39,599 nucleotides of DNA from Alphaproteobacteria bacterium (lineage in GTDB: Bacteria; Myxococcota_A; UBA796; GCA-2862545): NCBI GenBank assembly GCA_020632875.1, contig JACKET010000031.1, positions 1-39,599 on the forward strand, in the 5' to 3' direction. Shown piece by piece: positions 32,733 through 39,599 of the stretch. A program made the translations under genes and the position numbers. Within the stretch, counting starts at the first letter, position 1, and each line of letters opens with the position of its first letter. Below the pieces are notes generated by a model that was given only the letters and a program-made list of their open reading frames with translations, was not told where the DNA came from and searched no databases.

Positions 32733-34097
32733 CTACGGCGCCCACTCCGCCTGGGTGAGGGCCTCGATCCGCTCGTACTCCGCGAACAGCGCGTCGTAGA
32801 CGGGCTGATCCGCCGCATCGAGCGGCCCGGGCAGCAGGTCGGGCCCCTCGAGGAACCCCTGGTCGAGGCGGTGGAACGACACCACGCCCCGGTCGACGAT
32901 GAGCTTGTGCGTCTCGCCCACCACGATCTGCCCGCGGTTCTCGGGTTGGGGGACCGGCACGTTCGCGGCCACGTCGATGTACAGCGTGTCGCGCACGGTC
33001 GTGGTGGGGTCGGCGAGCACGGGCACCAGCGAGCGCCCGTCCAGCGGCTCCGCGGGAAGGGGCTCGCCGACGAGCTCGGCCAGTGTGGGCCAGATGTCCA
33101 TCACGCTCGCCAGCGCCTCGGTCCGGCCGGGCGCGATGCCGGGCCCGGCGACGACCATCGGCACCCGCACGCCCCCTTCGGACAGCGAGCCCTTCGCAGC
33201 ATCCGGGTCGGCAGGCGGCAACGCGACCTGCTCCGGCGTTCCGTTGTCGCCGACGACCACCACGTACGTCCGCTCGAGCACGCCGTCAGGGAGGCCGGCC
33301 AGCGTGAGCCCGATGCTGATGTCGACGGTCTCGATCATCGTGTCGAGCTTCTCGGTCCACGGCGCGTCGTCGGCGACGGGGTCGTAGACGTAGTCGTCGG
33401 GCGGCGCGTGCCACGGCGCGTGGGCGGCGGTGAAGGGGACGTACGCGAACCACGGCTCGGGCGCGGTCTGCAGCCACTGGACGCTGTCGAGCGTCACCCG
33501 GCGCGTGTGGTACGTGTTGGAGACCGTGCTGGCGCCGTCGATCGTGCGCGGCCAGACCTGGTAGCTCGAGATGTTCTGGATGATCCCGTCGTAGTGGTCG
33601 AACCCGAGGCGGTTCGGGTGCGACTGCCAGCCCGGCATCTCGGGGGACGTGAGGTGCCACTTGCCGAAGGCGGCGGTGGTCCAGGACTGCCGCGAGGACG
33701 CCTTCAGCGCGTCGGCCATGGTGAGCTGCGTGTCGTCGAGCTCCCAGGCCTCGTTCGGGAAGATCGCCGTTCCCACGCCGTTCCGGTACGCATGGCGGGA
33801 GGTGAGCAGGAGCGCCCGGGTCGAGCTGCACAGCGGCGTCGCGTAGGCGCGGTCGAACACGACGCCCTGCTCGGCGATGGCGTCGATGACCGGGGTGCGG
33901 GCGATGGCCTGCGAGCCGAGGTCGTACATCGCGAAACGCTCGGGGCCCACGTCGTCGATCAGGAACACGAGGAGGTTCGCGAGGGGCGGCGGCGCGCCCG
34001 TGTCGGCGGTGGGCACGGGGCTCGCGGTGTCGTCCGTGTCGACCGGGGTGGGCGTGGGCTCCTCGCGGGGACAGCCGAGCAGCAGGGCCAGCCACAT
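32733..34097 (-). CDS. Sulfatase-family lipoprotein
   Basis: 454 residues. Start ATG 34097 overlaps the tetR stop by one base (TGATG). MWLALLLGC is a very short lipoprotein signal, and a spacer of Pro, Thr and Asp follows. The domain has the metal Asp pair LIDDVG at 47-52, the nucleophile motif CSSTR at 90-94 (canonical C-x-P-S-R, here with Ser instead of Pro), GKWHL, AHAPWHAPPDDY and VVGDNGTP. Cys90 would have to be converted to formylglycine for sulfatase activity. It is a type I-like sulfatase or phosphonate hydrolase of the cell envelope. Substrate unknown. The gene probably shares transcription with tetR. Confidence 0.88.
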   Translation of the reverse strand: MWLALLLGCPREEPTPTPVDTDDTASPVPTADTGAPPPLANLLVFLIDDVGPERFAMYDLGSQAIARTPVIDAIAEQGVVFDRAYATPLCSSTRALLLTSRHAYRNGVGTAIFPNEAWELDDTQLTMADALKASSRQSWTTAAFGKWHLTSPEMPGWQSHPNRLGFDHYDGIIQNISSYQVWPRTIDGASTVSNTYHTRRVTLDSVQWLQTAPEPWFAYVPFTAAHAPWHAPPDDYVYDPVADDAPWTEKLDTMIETVDISIGLTLAGLPDGVLERTYVVVVGDNGTPEQVALPPADPDAAKGSLSEGGVRVPMVVAGPGIAPGRTEALASVMDIWPTLAELVGEPLPAEPLDGRSLVPVLADPTTTVRDTLYIDVAANVPVPQPENRGQIVVGETHKLIVDRGVVSFHRLDQGFLEGPDLLPGPLDAADQPVYDALFAEYERIEALTQAEWAP

Positions 34098-34708
34098 CAG
34101 GCCACCGTCAGGATGCGGATGAGGGTGTCGCGGATCTTGTCGACGCGGGCTTCGATGCCGCCCTGCTGGAAGACGAGCACGCCGAGCAGCACGGCGATCA
34201 GGAGCTCGCCGGTCTCGCGCGGCTCGACATCGCGGCGCACGCGGCCCTTCTGCTGCCCCTGCACGGTGGCGACCCCGAGCATCTCGATGCCGGCGTGCAC
34301 GATGCGACCGAACACCTCGGAGGCCGCGGGGATGCGGGCGCCGGCCTCGAGCACGAACCGGAAGCTCACCGTGCCGAGGACCGCGAAGCGACCGAGGTCC
34401 GGCGCGTCGCCGCGGCTCGCCCGCTCGAGGAGGTCGGCGAACACGGTGATGGCGGCCTGTAGCCCGTCGGCCTCTTCGGACGCGCGGTACAGCGCTTCGA
34501 GGTACTCGAACAGGATGCGCTCGACGACCGCGATCACGAGGGACTCGCGGTCGGTGAAGTGCACGTAGAACGCGCCACGCGTCTTGCCCGCGCGGGCGCA
34601 GATCTGGTCGAGGCTGGGGCCGTCGAGCCCGTGCTCGGCGAACTCCTGCAGGGCCGCGTAGAGCAGGGCCTCGCGGGTGCGTTCCTTGATCTCCGCGCGG
34701 GTGGCCAT
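34097..34708 (-). CDS. TetR-family transcriptional regulator
   Basis: 203 residues. The ATG at 34708 is preferred to 34807, because TetR proteins start just before the helix TREALLYAALQEFAEHG and the extra 33 residues would run into the operator region. The helix-turn-helix is LDQICARAGKTRGAFYVHFTDRESL. The C-terminal ligand-binding part is helical (LERASRGDAPDLGRF, TGELLIAVLLGVLV). It is divergent from alkB with two CATAC-N6-GTATG operators between them; hence likely autoregulation and repression of alkB until a hydrophobic ligand binds. The sulfatase gene is coupled downstream. Confidence 0.9.
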   Translation of the reverse strand: MATRAEIKERTREALLYAALQEFAEHGLDGPSLDQICARAGKTRGAFYVHFTDRESLVIAVVERILFEYLEALYRASEEADGLQAAITVFADLLERASRGDAPDLGRFAVLGTVSFRFVLEAGARIPAASEVFGRIVHAGIEMLGVATVQGQQKGRVRRDVEPRETGELLIAVLLGVLVFQQGGIEARVDKIRDTLIRILTVA

Positions 34709-34773
34709 GGCGCTCCGTATCGCGTGGGCCTCCCGCCGGCCGGAATGCGACGAGCCCCTCGATTTTCGTTTGA

Positions 34774-34789
34774 CATACCAAGCCGTATG
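34774..34789. promoter_or_regulatory. Operator 1, CATAC-N6-GTATG
   Basis: Sequence cataccaagccgtatg: perfect five-base arms around a six-base centre, the same architecture as operator 2. It overlaps the last two bases of the TTGACA hexamer, so binding would block RNA polymerase at the alkB promoter. Confidence 0.65.
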
Positions 34790-34805
34790 CGAATACGTTG
34801 ACTTC

Positions 34806-34823
34806 ACATACGAGCTCGTATGT
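34806..34823. promoter_or_regulatory. Operator 2, perfect 18-base palindrome
   Basis: acatacgagctcgtatgt reads identically on both strands and includes the CATAC-N6-GTATG pattern at 34807-34822. It lies downstream of the presumed alkB start of transcription and just before the ribosome site. The centres of the two operators are 33 bases apart, about three helical turns, which would place both TetR dimers on the same DNA face. Confidence 0.75.
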
Positions 34824-34837
34824 CAGAGGGGTGGTGC

Positions 34838-35881
34838 ATGCGCGTGGTCCTGCATCTGTTGGCGTTCTTCATCCCCGTCGCGGTGCTCACGTACCTCGCG
34901 ACGGGCCCGCACTCGCCGTGGTTCGCGGCGTTCGCGACGGCGGTGGTGTTCGTGCCCATCGCGCTCGACGCGTTGTCGCCGGCCGAGCGGCGCGACCCCG
35001 ACCATCGCGTGCCGCCGGGCGTGTGGAACGGCGTGCTGTGGGCGTTGACGGCGCTACACCTCGCGATCGTCGCCGCGCTGCCGTTCTACGTGGTGCGGGC
35101 GCACTCGGCGGTCGACGTGCTCGTCGCGGTCTGGCTCGTGGGCAACGCGAGCGCCCAGGGCATCGTGCTCGGCCACGAGCTGGTGCACCGCCCACAGCCC
35201 GTCTACCGTCTCGCCGGGCGCGCGCTGATGGCGGGCGTGTTGTACGAGCACTTCTACACCGAGCACGTGCGCGGGCATCACAAGCGCGTGGGTACCGCCG
35301 AAGACCCGGCCACCGCGGCGTATGGCGAGCGCTTCTGGCCGTTCTTCGCCCGCACGGTTCCGGCGCAGCTCCGCAGCGCGTGGGCGCTCGAGACGAAGCG
35401 GCTGAAGGCCGGTGGCCTCGTCGACCGCCGGCACATCCACAACCGCGTGCTGCACGGGCTGATCGTGGGGTGGGGCGTCGCGGCGCTCGTGCTGGTCGCG
35501 CTCGGCCCGCTCGCCTTCGCGGCGTACGTCGGTCAGGCGTTCTTCGCGGTGCTGATGCTCGAAGGCGTGAACTTCATGGAGCACTGGGGGCTCGTGCGGT
35601 CCGGCAAGCGCGTGCAGGTGATCGACAGCTGGGACAGCGAGAGCGGGCTCACGTACTACATGCTCATCGGCCTCGCGCGGCACGGCGACCACCACGCACA
35701 CGCGGCCCGTCCCTACCAGGATCTCCGGCTGTTCGCCGAGACCCCGAAGATGCCGTGGGGCTACCTGGCCACCGCGTACTGCGCGGTCTTCGCCGACTTC
35801 CTGCTCATCCCGCGGCTCGATGCCGAGCTGAAGCGGTGCCGGCTCGGTCCGTACCGCGACGAAGCGCAGCAGGCGGCCTGA
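34838..35881 (+). CDS. alkB: AlkB-type alkane/fatty-acid hydroxylase
   Basis: 347 residues, an integral membrane di-iron monooxygenase. Histidine boxes in order: HELVH at 113-117, EHVRGHH at 142-148, NFMEHWG at 245-251 and RHGDHHAH at 281-288; the NFMEHWG box marks the AlkB/XylM line rather than desaturases, and ARPYQDLR follows. Membrane helices lie near 3-20, 27-45, 62-82, 93-108, 205-223 and 228-243. ATG 34838 is used; the ATG at 34820 falls inside operator 2. AlkB hydroxylates terminal carbons of alkanes and needs rubredoxin plus reductase, not encoded nearby. It is shorter than the roughly 400-residue Pseudomonas enzyme. Other hydrophobic substrates are possible. Confidence 0.9.
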   Translation: MRVVLHLLAFFIPVAVLTYLATGPHSPWFAAFATAVVFVPIALDALSPAERRDPDHRVPPGVWNGVLWALTALHLAIVAALPFYVVRAHSAVDVLVAVWLVGNASAQGIVLGHELVHRPQPVYRLAGRALMAGVLYEHFYTEHVRGHHKRVGTAEDPATAAYGERFWPFFARTVPAQLRSAWALETKRLKAGGLVDRRHIHNRVLHGLIVGWGVAALVLVALGPLAFAAYVGQAFFAVLMLEGVNFMEHWGLVRSGKRVQVIDSWDSESGLTYYMLIGLARHGDHHAHAARPYQDLRLFAETPKMPWGYLATAYCAVFADFLLIPRLDAELKRCRLGPYRDEAQQAA

Positions 35882-35938
35882 CCGGGGTCGCAGCACGGCC
35901 TGACGGCCGGCCGACGGCTGACCGGCGACGCCGTGGCG

Positions 35939-36337
35939 CTACTCGGTCGCCAGGCCCGCCGCCTGCCAGGCCAGGGTGCCGCCTGCCACGTTCACCGTCG
36001 GGATGCCGTTCTGGCCGAGCAGGCTGGCGGCTCGCGCGGATCGCGCGCCGGAGCGGCACACCAGGTACACCTCCTGCTCACGGTACGGCTCGAGCTCGTC
36101 GAGGCGCTTCCCGAGCTGGTCGAGCGGGATGTTCTTCGCACTTGGCACGTGCCCTTCGGCGAACTCCTCCGGCGTGCGTACGTCGACGAGCACGGGGACC
36201 TTCTTCGCGTCGAGGTCGCTCTTCAGCGTCTTCACGTCGATCTCGCGCGCAGAGGTCGATTCGGCGGCGGTGGACTCCGCGGTGGGAACACAGGCGCCGG
36301 CGCCGAGCAGCATCAGGAACAACAGGGACCGGGACAT
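35939..36337 (-). CDS. Rhodanese-like exported protein
   Basis: 132 residues. GGAGGTGACCCC before ATG 36337 is a strong ribosome site, so an upstream ATG (36373) is ignored. The N-terminus MSRSLLFLMLLGAGAC ends in a Cys that may be lipidated. A Thr/Ser/Ala linker leads to a single rhodanese domain: VLVDVRTPEEFAEGHV, then the active loop CRSGARS with Cys94. It may transfer sulphur or act on polysulphide or cyanide in the periplasm. It converges on alkB with 57 bases between the stops. Confidence 0.9.
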   Translation of the reverse strand: MSRSLLFLMLLGAGACVPTAESTAAESTSAREIDVKTLKSDLDAKKVPVLVDVRTPEEFAEGHVPSAKNIPLDQLGKRLDELEPYREQEVYLVCRSGARSARAASLLGQNGIPTVNVAGGTLAWQAAGLATE

Positions 36338-36568
36338 GGGGTCACCTCCGCGATCCGGTACAGCAAGCGCCATGCCAGTGCCGTTCTCCCCGTGCCCAGC
36401 CGAAGGCGGTGCGCGCGCGCGTGCGCGTGCACCGGCTGGTCGCGCAGGCAGCGGAACGGACCAGAGCGGCGTGGCCAGGTCGTTCGATGTGTATCGATTC
36501 CGTTCATCGTGTGAACGCCGACGGGGGAGCCGTGCACTGGGTTAGGGGGCGGCACGCATGGAGGGCGG
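36338..36568. other. Intergenic region with alternating purine-pyrimidine tract
   Basis: 231 bases between the divergent rhodanese and thiolase genes. I see no small gene. At 36409-36432 there are 24 strictly alternating purine-pyrimidine bases (mostly GC with some GT and AC), a sequence able to take the Z-DNA form. The part before the thiolase start is less GC-rich (TCGATGTGTATCGATTCC near 36482-36499, in which ATCGAT is a short palindrome) and probably holds its promoter. Confidence 0.5.
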
Positions 36569-37822
36569 ATGTCGGACGTGTGGGTGATCGGGGCGTCGAG
36601 CACGGGGTTCCGCAAGTGGCCCGACCGCACCCACCGCGACCTCGCCGAAGAAGCCGTGACGTCGGCCCTCGCGGACGCCGGGTTCGCAGACGGAGCGCCC
36701 GCCGAGGCCGTGTGGTTCGGCAACTGCGCGATGAACGTCTTCGGGCAGGACAACATCCGCGGTCAGGTCGCGCTCCAGCCGCTCGTGCGGGCCGGGCGGC
36801 TCGACGGCACCGCGCCCATCGTGAACGTCGAAGGCGGCTGTGCGACGGGCACCGCCGCGCTGCACGGCGCGTTCACGGCCGTCGCCAGCGGGCAGGTCGG
36901 CACCGCGCTCGCCGTGGGTGTCGAGAAGACCTGGGTGCCCGACGACCCGATGAAGTCGTTCCAGCTGTTCCTCGGCGGGATCGACCAGCTGCATCCCGAC
37001 GAGTGGCAGGGCTTCTACGCCGAGGCGGGGGCCCGCGCCGGGCAGACCTTCGCGCCGCACCCCGCGCGGGTGGTGTTCCTCGACATCCATGCCATGGCCG
37101 CGCGCCGGCACATGGAGCGGTTCAAGACCACCGCCGAGCATCTCGCCGCGATCGCGGCGAAGAACCACGAGAACGGCAAGCTCAACGACAAGGCGCAGTT
37201 CCGGTTCGGCGCGACGGTCGAGTCGGTGCTCGCCGACAGGCCCGTGGTGGCGCCGTTCACGCGCTCCATGTGCGCGCCGATCAGCGATGGCGCGGCCGCC
37301 GTGGTGCTCGTCGACGCGCAGACGCTCGCCGGGCTCCCCGGGGCGGTGCGCGAGCGCGCGGTGCGCGTCCGGGCCTGTGCGCTCGGCGGCGGCACGTGGC
37401 GCGAGCTCGACGCGCCGGGCGTGGTGGCGCACACCGCGGCCCGCGCCTACCGCCGGGCCGGGCTCGGGCCCGCCGACATCCAGCTCGCCGAGGTCCACGA
37501 CGCGAATGCGTGGTCCGAGCTGCACGCCCTCGAAGAGCTCGGGTTCTGCGGGCTCGGCGAAGGCGGGCCGTACGCGGCGTCCGGCGCCACGCAGCGCGCG
37601 GGCGAGCGTCCCGTGAACGCCAGCGGCGGGCTCATCGCGAAGGGCCACCCGCTCGGCGCCACCGGGCTCGGCATGATCGACGAGCTCGTCGCACAGCTCC
37701 GCGGCGAAGCGGGCGAGCGGCAGGTCCCCGGCGCACCGACCCTCGCGCTCCAGCAGAACGCCGGCGGTATGGTGGGGTTCGACGAAGCCCTGTGTGGGGT
37801 GACGATCCTGGAACGCGCGTGA
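36569..37822 (+). CDS. SCP2-type thiolase / acetyl-CoA acyltransferase-like
   Basis: 417 residues. The nucleophilic Cys91 stands in NVEGGCATGTAAL; VHDANAWSEL near 309 takes the place of the HDAF/HDCF block of SCP2 thiolases, and GGLIAKGHPLGATG near 353-366 contains the second catalytic His. The last Cys-x-Gly block of classical thiolases is replaced by QNAGGMVGF. It may cleave 3-ketoacyl-CoA in lipid or side-chain degradation or condense acyl-CoA. GAGGGCGG before ATG 36569 is the ribosome site. It stands near the AlkB hydroxylase, consistent with hydrophobic substrate use, but the two are not one operon. Its stop overlaps the next gene (GTGA). Confidence 0.9.
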   Translation: MSDVWVIGASSTGFRKWPDRTHRDLAEEAVTSALADAGFADGAPAEAVWFGNCAMNVFGQDNIRGQVALQPLVRAGRLDGTAPIVNVEGGCATGTAALHGAFTAVASGQVGTALAVGVEKTWVPDDPMKSFQLFLGGIDQLHPDEWQGFYAEAGARAGQTFAPHPARVVFLDIHAMAARRHMERFKTTAEHLAAIAAKNHENGKLNDKAQFRFGATVESVLADRPVVAPFTRSMCAPISDGAAAVVLVDAQTLAGLPGAVRERAVRVRACALGGGTWRELDAPGVVAHTAARAYRRAGLGPADIQLAEVHDANAWSELHALEELGFCGLGEGGPYAASGATQRAGERPVNASGGLIAKGHPLGATGLGMIDELVAQLRGEAGERQVPGAPTLALQQNAGGMVGFDEALCGVTILERA

Positions 37823-38391
37823 TCCTGCTCCTCGCGGCCTGTGCCCCCCTCATCGCCGGCGCGACGCCCGTGCCGCTGCCCGCGGGTCGCGAGGGGGAGA
37901 TCGGCTTCGCCGCGCACGGCGGGCACGTCCCGGTCCACCTGCAGGACGGCCTCCAGCGCCGCCGGGAGTACCCGACCGTCGGGTTCACGTCCTACGCGCG
38001 GTTCGAGCTCGACAGTGGCGTCGGCCTCGGGGCGCGGATCGACGTGGGGCCCACGCAGTACCTCGCGGCGGGCGGATGGCTGCGGTACGGGCTGATCCGG
38101 CGCTCGACCGCGTACCTCGGGGTGCAGGCCGAAGCGGGCTGGGTCTACGGCGAGCTGTCGATCCCCGTGGCCTTCCAGGCGAGCGAGCGGATCTGGCTGT
38201 GGTCCCGCCCCGGCGCGCGCGCCGCGCTCGTCCCGATGGGCTTCCTGCCGCTGGGCATCACGTACGACCCGCGCAAGTCCTTCGCCGTGCACTTCGAAGC
38301 GATGGTGATGACGCCGATCTTCATGACCGGCTGGCGCTCCGTGAACCCCGTCGGCGCGACCGGTTCGGTCGGCCTCTCCAGCCGGTTCTGA
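37819..38391 (+). CDS. Outer-membrane beta-barrel-like lipoprotein
   Basis: 190 residues. GTG 37819 overlaps the thiolase stop; MILLLAACAPL has a lipobox (LLAAC) and no basic n-region. A further GTG at 37792 in frame would add nine residues with one Arg. The mature part alternates strands (REGEIGFAAHGGHVPVHL, SYARFELDSGVGLGARIDVGP, AYLGVQAEAGWVYGELS) and ends in SVGLSSRF, with the terminal Phe typical of outer-membrane barrels. This suits an eight-strand or similar barrel. No family identified. Confidence 0.68.
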   Translation: MILLLAACAPLIAGATPVPLPAGREGEIGFAAHGGHVPVHLQDGLQRRREYPTVGFTSYARFELDSGVGLGARIDVGPTQYLAAGGWLRYGLIRRSTAYLGVQAEAGWVYGELSIPVAFQASERIWLWSRPGARAALVPMGFLPLGITYDPRKSFAVHFEAMVMTPIFMTGWRSVNPVGATGSVGLSSRF

Positions 38392-38392
38392 G

Positions 38393-39496
38393 ATGGAGGA
38401 GTCGCAGCGCCCCCGCCCGCGGACCCAGAGCCGGCCCCACGAGACGGTCGCCGTCGATCAGGGCGAGCGGCACACCCTCCGCACCCGGGTCCCGCGGCAG
38501 ATCCCGCTCGTTGTGTACTTCGCGCTGGCGCTGTTCTCGGGGGCCGTGACGCTGGCGATGGGCGCTCCCGGGCTGGCCGGGCTGGGCGCCATGCTGGTCG
38601 CGTGGATGACGTGGTCGGCCTGGTGGGGCTGGCGGGCCCAGACCGTCTGGCGTGTGACGCTCGATCACGGCGGGGTGTCGGTGGAGCGCATCGTCTCGGG
38701 CATCCCGGTCGACACGCGCCGGATCACGCGTGGCGAGCTGGTCGGGGCCGCGGCGAAGGGGGGTGCGCTGTCCATCGCCACGACGGCCGGGGTCTGCGTG
38801 CTCGACCGGCTGGACGTGCCGCTGGACGAGCTCACGGCTCTCGCCGAAGCGATCCGGGTCCTTCGGGGTGCGGAGGGGGAGGTGCCCGCGGAGCTCGGCG
38901 CCATGGGCGCGATGCGCGAGGACCCGGCGGCCCGCGTGGCGCGGAGCCCGTTCGCGCTCGGCGCGCTGCTCCTCGCGCCCTTCGTGCCGGCCGAGGGCAC
39001 CGAGAATCCGTGGCTGTCGGGGCTGGCGCTGCGCACGCTGGCGACGGCCGCGATCCTGCCGCTGGTGACGGGCGTGGTGCTCGATCTCGTCTGGCAGATC
39101 CCGTACCAGATCGCGATGGTCGGCCAGCCGCCCGGCACGTTCTCCTCACCGATCGAAGGCGTGGTGGCGGTGGTCGTGACCAACGTCGTCCAGGGGCTCG
39201 CGTTCCTGGCGTGGAGCTGGGTGCTCGGCGTGATCGCGGCCGTGAACGGGGTCTCGACGAGCCGTCAGGTCGCGCGGCTCGGGCTGATCGGGCTCGTGTG
39301 GTCCGCGATGGGCGCCGTCGTGGCGCTGGTCGCGCCGTTCGTCTCGATCGTGGGGTGCTTCGGGATGTTCAGCATGCTGCAGGCCTTTCCCGAGAGCCTC
39401 GCCTTCTGGCTGCCCGGGTGGGAGTACCTGGTGCTCCTGCTGCCCTTCGGCGCGTTGGCGCTGGGTGGGATGCTCGCCGAGGCCAACGAGGAGTAG
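38393..39496 (+). CDS. Polytopic membrane protein of unknown function
   Basis: 367 residues, ATG one base after the previous stop. A charged cytoplasmic tail (about 35 residues) precedes two membrane helices (about 38-57 and 60-80). A soluble part of about 90 residues (WRVTLDHGGVSVERIVSG, CVLDRLDVPLDELTALAEA) resembles a PH-like or DUF-type membrane-associated domain. Five or more helices follow: about 189-204, 212-233, 254-284, 298-325 and 345-363. I recognise no family. Translation is likely coupled to the beta-barrel gene. Confidence 0.75.
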   Translation: MEESQRPRPRTQSRPHETVAVDQGERHTLRTRVPRQIPLVVYFALALFSGAVTLAMGAPGLAGLGAMLVAWMTWSAWWGWRAQTVWRVTLDHGGVSVERIVSGIPVDTRRITRGELVGAAAKGGALSIATTAGVCVLDRLDVPLDELTALAEAIRVLRGAEGEVPAELGAMGAMREDPAARVARSPFALGALLLAPFVPAEGTENPWLSGLALRTLATAAILPLVTGVVLDLVWQIPYQIAMVGQPPGTFSSPIEGVVAVVVTNVVQGLAFLAWSWVLGVIAAVNGVSTSRQVARLGLIGLVWSAMGAVVALVAPFVSIVGCFGMFSMLQAFPESLAFWLPGWEYLVLLLPFGALALGGMLAEANEE

Positions 39497-39557
39497 TGGG
39501 CCTCGACACAAGACAGCTCTCGGTGTCGGAAGCGGTTGGGCTCCGAGCGTCTCAGGG

Positions 39558-39599
39558 CCTCACGCAGATGACGCAGAAGGACGCAGATGACGCAGAAAC
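39558..39599 (-). repeat. Tandem 9-mer repeat, inverse copy, cut by window end
   Basis: On the minus strand this reads TTCTGCG, TCATCTGCG, TCCTTCTGCG, TCATCTGCG and TGAG, the same units and the same TGAG end as at 2527-2566, in the opposite orientation about 37 kb away. It follows the last gene after 61 bases with nothing recognised and continues past the window edge. Confidence 0.8.

Larger units (their letters stand above)
34709..34837. promoter_or_regulatory. tetR-alkB divergent control region
   Basis: 129 bases between the chosen starts. On the plus strand TTGACA at 34770-34775 is a full -35 hexamer; AATACG at 34792-34797 is a weak -10 with 16-base spacing. Two operators, 34774-34789 and 34806-34823, stand on and after this promoter. 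A further symmetrical CGTAT-GCGA-ATACG sits at 34784-34797. The GAGGGG before ATG 34838 is the alkB ribosome site. Confidence 0.6.

Noticed and set aside
34820..34838. ATG at 34820 as alkB start
   Set aside because: It lies inside the perfect palindromic operator and lacks a ribosome site; ATG 34838 follows GAGGGG and begins with the hydrophobic helix.
35882..35938. Rho-independent terminator between alkB and the rhodanese gene
   Set aside because: GC-rich short palindromes such as GGCCGGCC are present but without a stable stem plus T run; not distinguishable from background.

Overview
The window is very GC-rich, densely coded bacterial chromosome. Several traits suggest a Myxococcota/deltaproteobacterial-type lineage: large eukaryotic-like Ser/Thr kinases (one with a PEGA tail, one fused to a AAA/TPR module), many lipoproteins with Asp/Ala- or Asp/Thr/Pro-rich linkers after the lipobox, a multihaem c-type cytochrome lipoprotein, a phytochelatin-synthase-like peptidase and a DUF4864 protein. 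The taxonomic call is an inference from gene content only. I see no rRNA, tRNA, CRISPR array, transposase or phage gene.

Layout. 1-2.2 kb (+): the 3' part of selO (the window starts inside it), a coupled Bd3614-like deaminase, a DUF4864 protein on the minus strand and a small secreted protein. 2.2-2.6 kb: non-coding, built of nested direct and inverted repeats and a tandem 9-mer. 2.6-6.3 kb (-): overlapping operon of a winged-helix AAA+ ATPase, recN and an acyl-ACP thioesterase. 6.4-12.3 kb (+): small membrane protein, Ala/Lys coiled-coil periplasmic protein, a fused MurF-alanine racemase, a beta-propeller lipoprotein, an M28 peptidase lipoprotein and a DUF1993 protein. 12.3-21.1 kb (-): DUF2804 protein, an unknown protein, a PEGA kinase, an exported membrane protein and an 11-haem cytochrome lipoprotein, packed like one operon. 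21.1-24.4 kb (+): small protein, a repeat cluster, a polysaccharide deacetylase and a membrane sulfatase-fold enzyme split by a frameshift in a G7 run. 24.4-26.8 kb: lipoprotein and Nudix gene (-), hotdog protein (+), SDR (-). 26.8-32.7 kb (+): PknK-like kinase, phytochelatin-synthase-like peptidase, TPR-cyclophilin lipoprotein, glyoxalase I. 32.7-35.9 kb: sulfatase lipoprotein and TetR regulator (-), divergent from an AlkB-type hydroxylase (+), with two matching palindromic operators between. 35.9-39.5 kb: rhodanese (-), SCP2-type thiolase, beta-barrel-like protein and polytopic membrane protein (+). The window ends inside a second copy of the tandem 9-mer repeat, in inverse orientation.

Two patterns run through the window. 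First, ten neighbouring gene pairs share a start/stop overlap (ATGA, GTGA, TTGA or TGATG), and the downstream partner is mostly an exported or lipid-anchored protein. Second, several of these lipoproteins begin directly with a hydrophobic run and have no positively charged n-region; for the one at 9960 an in-frame stop just upstream rules out an earlier start. The most interesting candidates are the selO-deaminase pair, the kinase-to-cytochrome operon, the kinase/phytochelatin-synthase-like pair, the TetR/AlkB switch and the repeat family.
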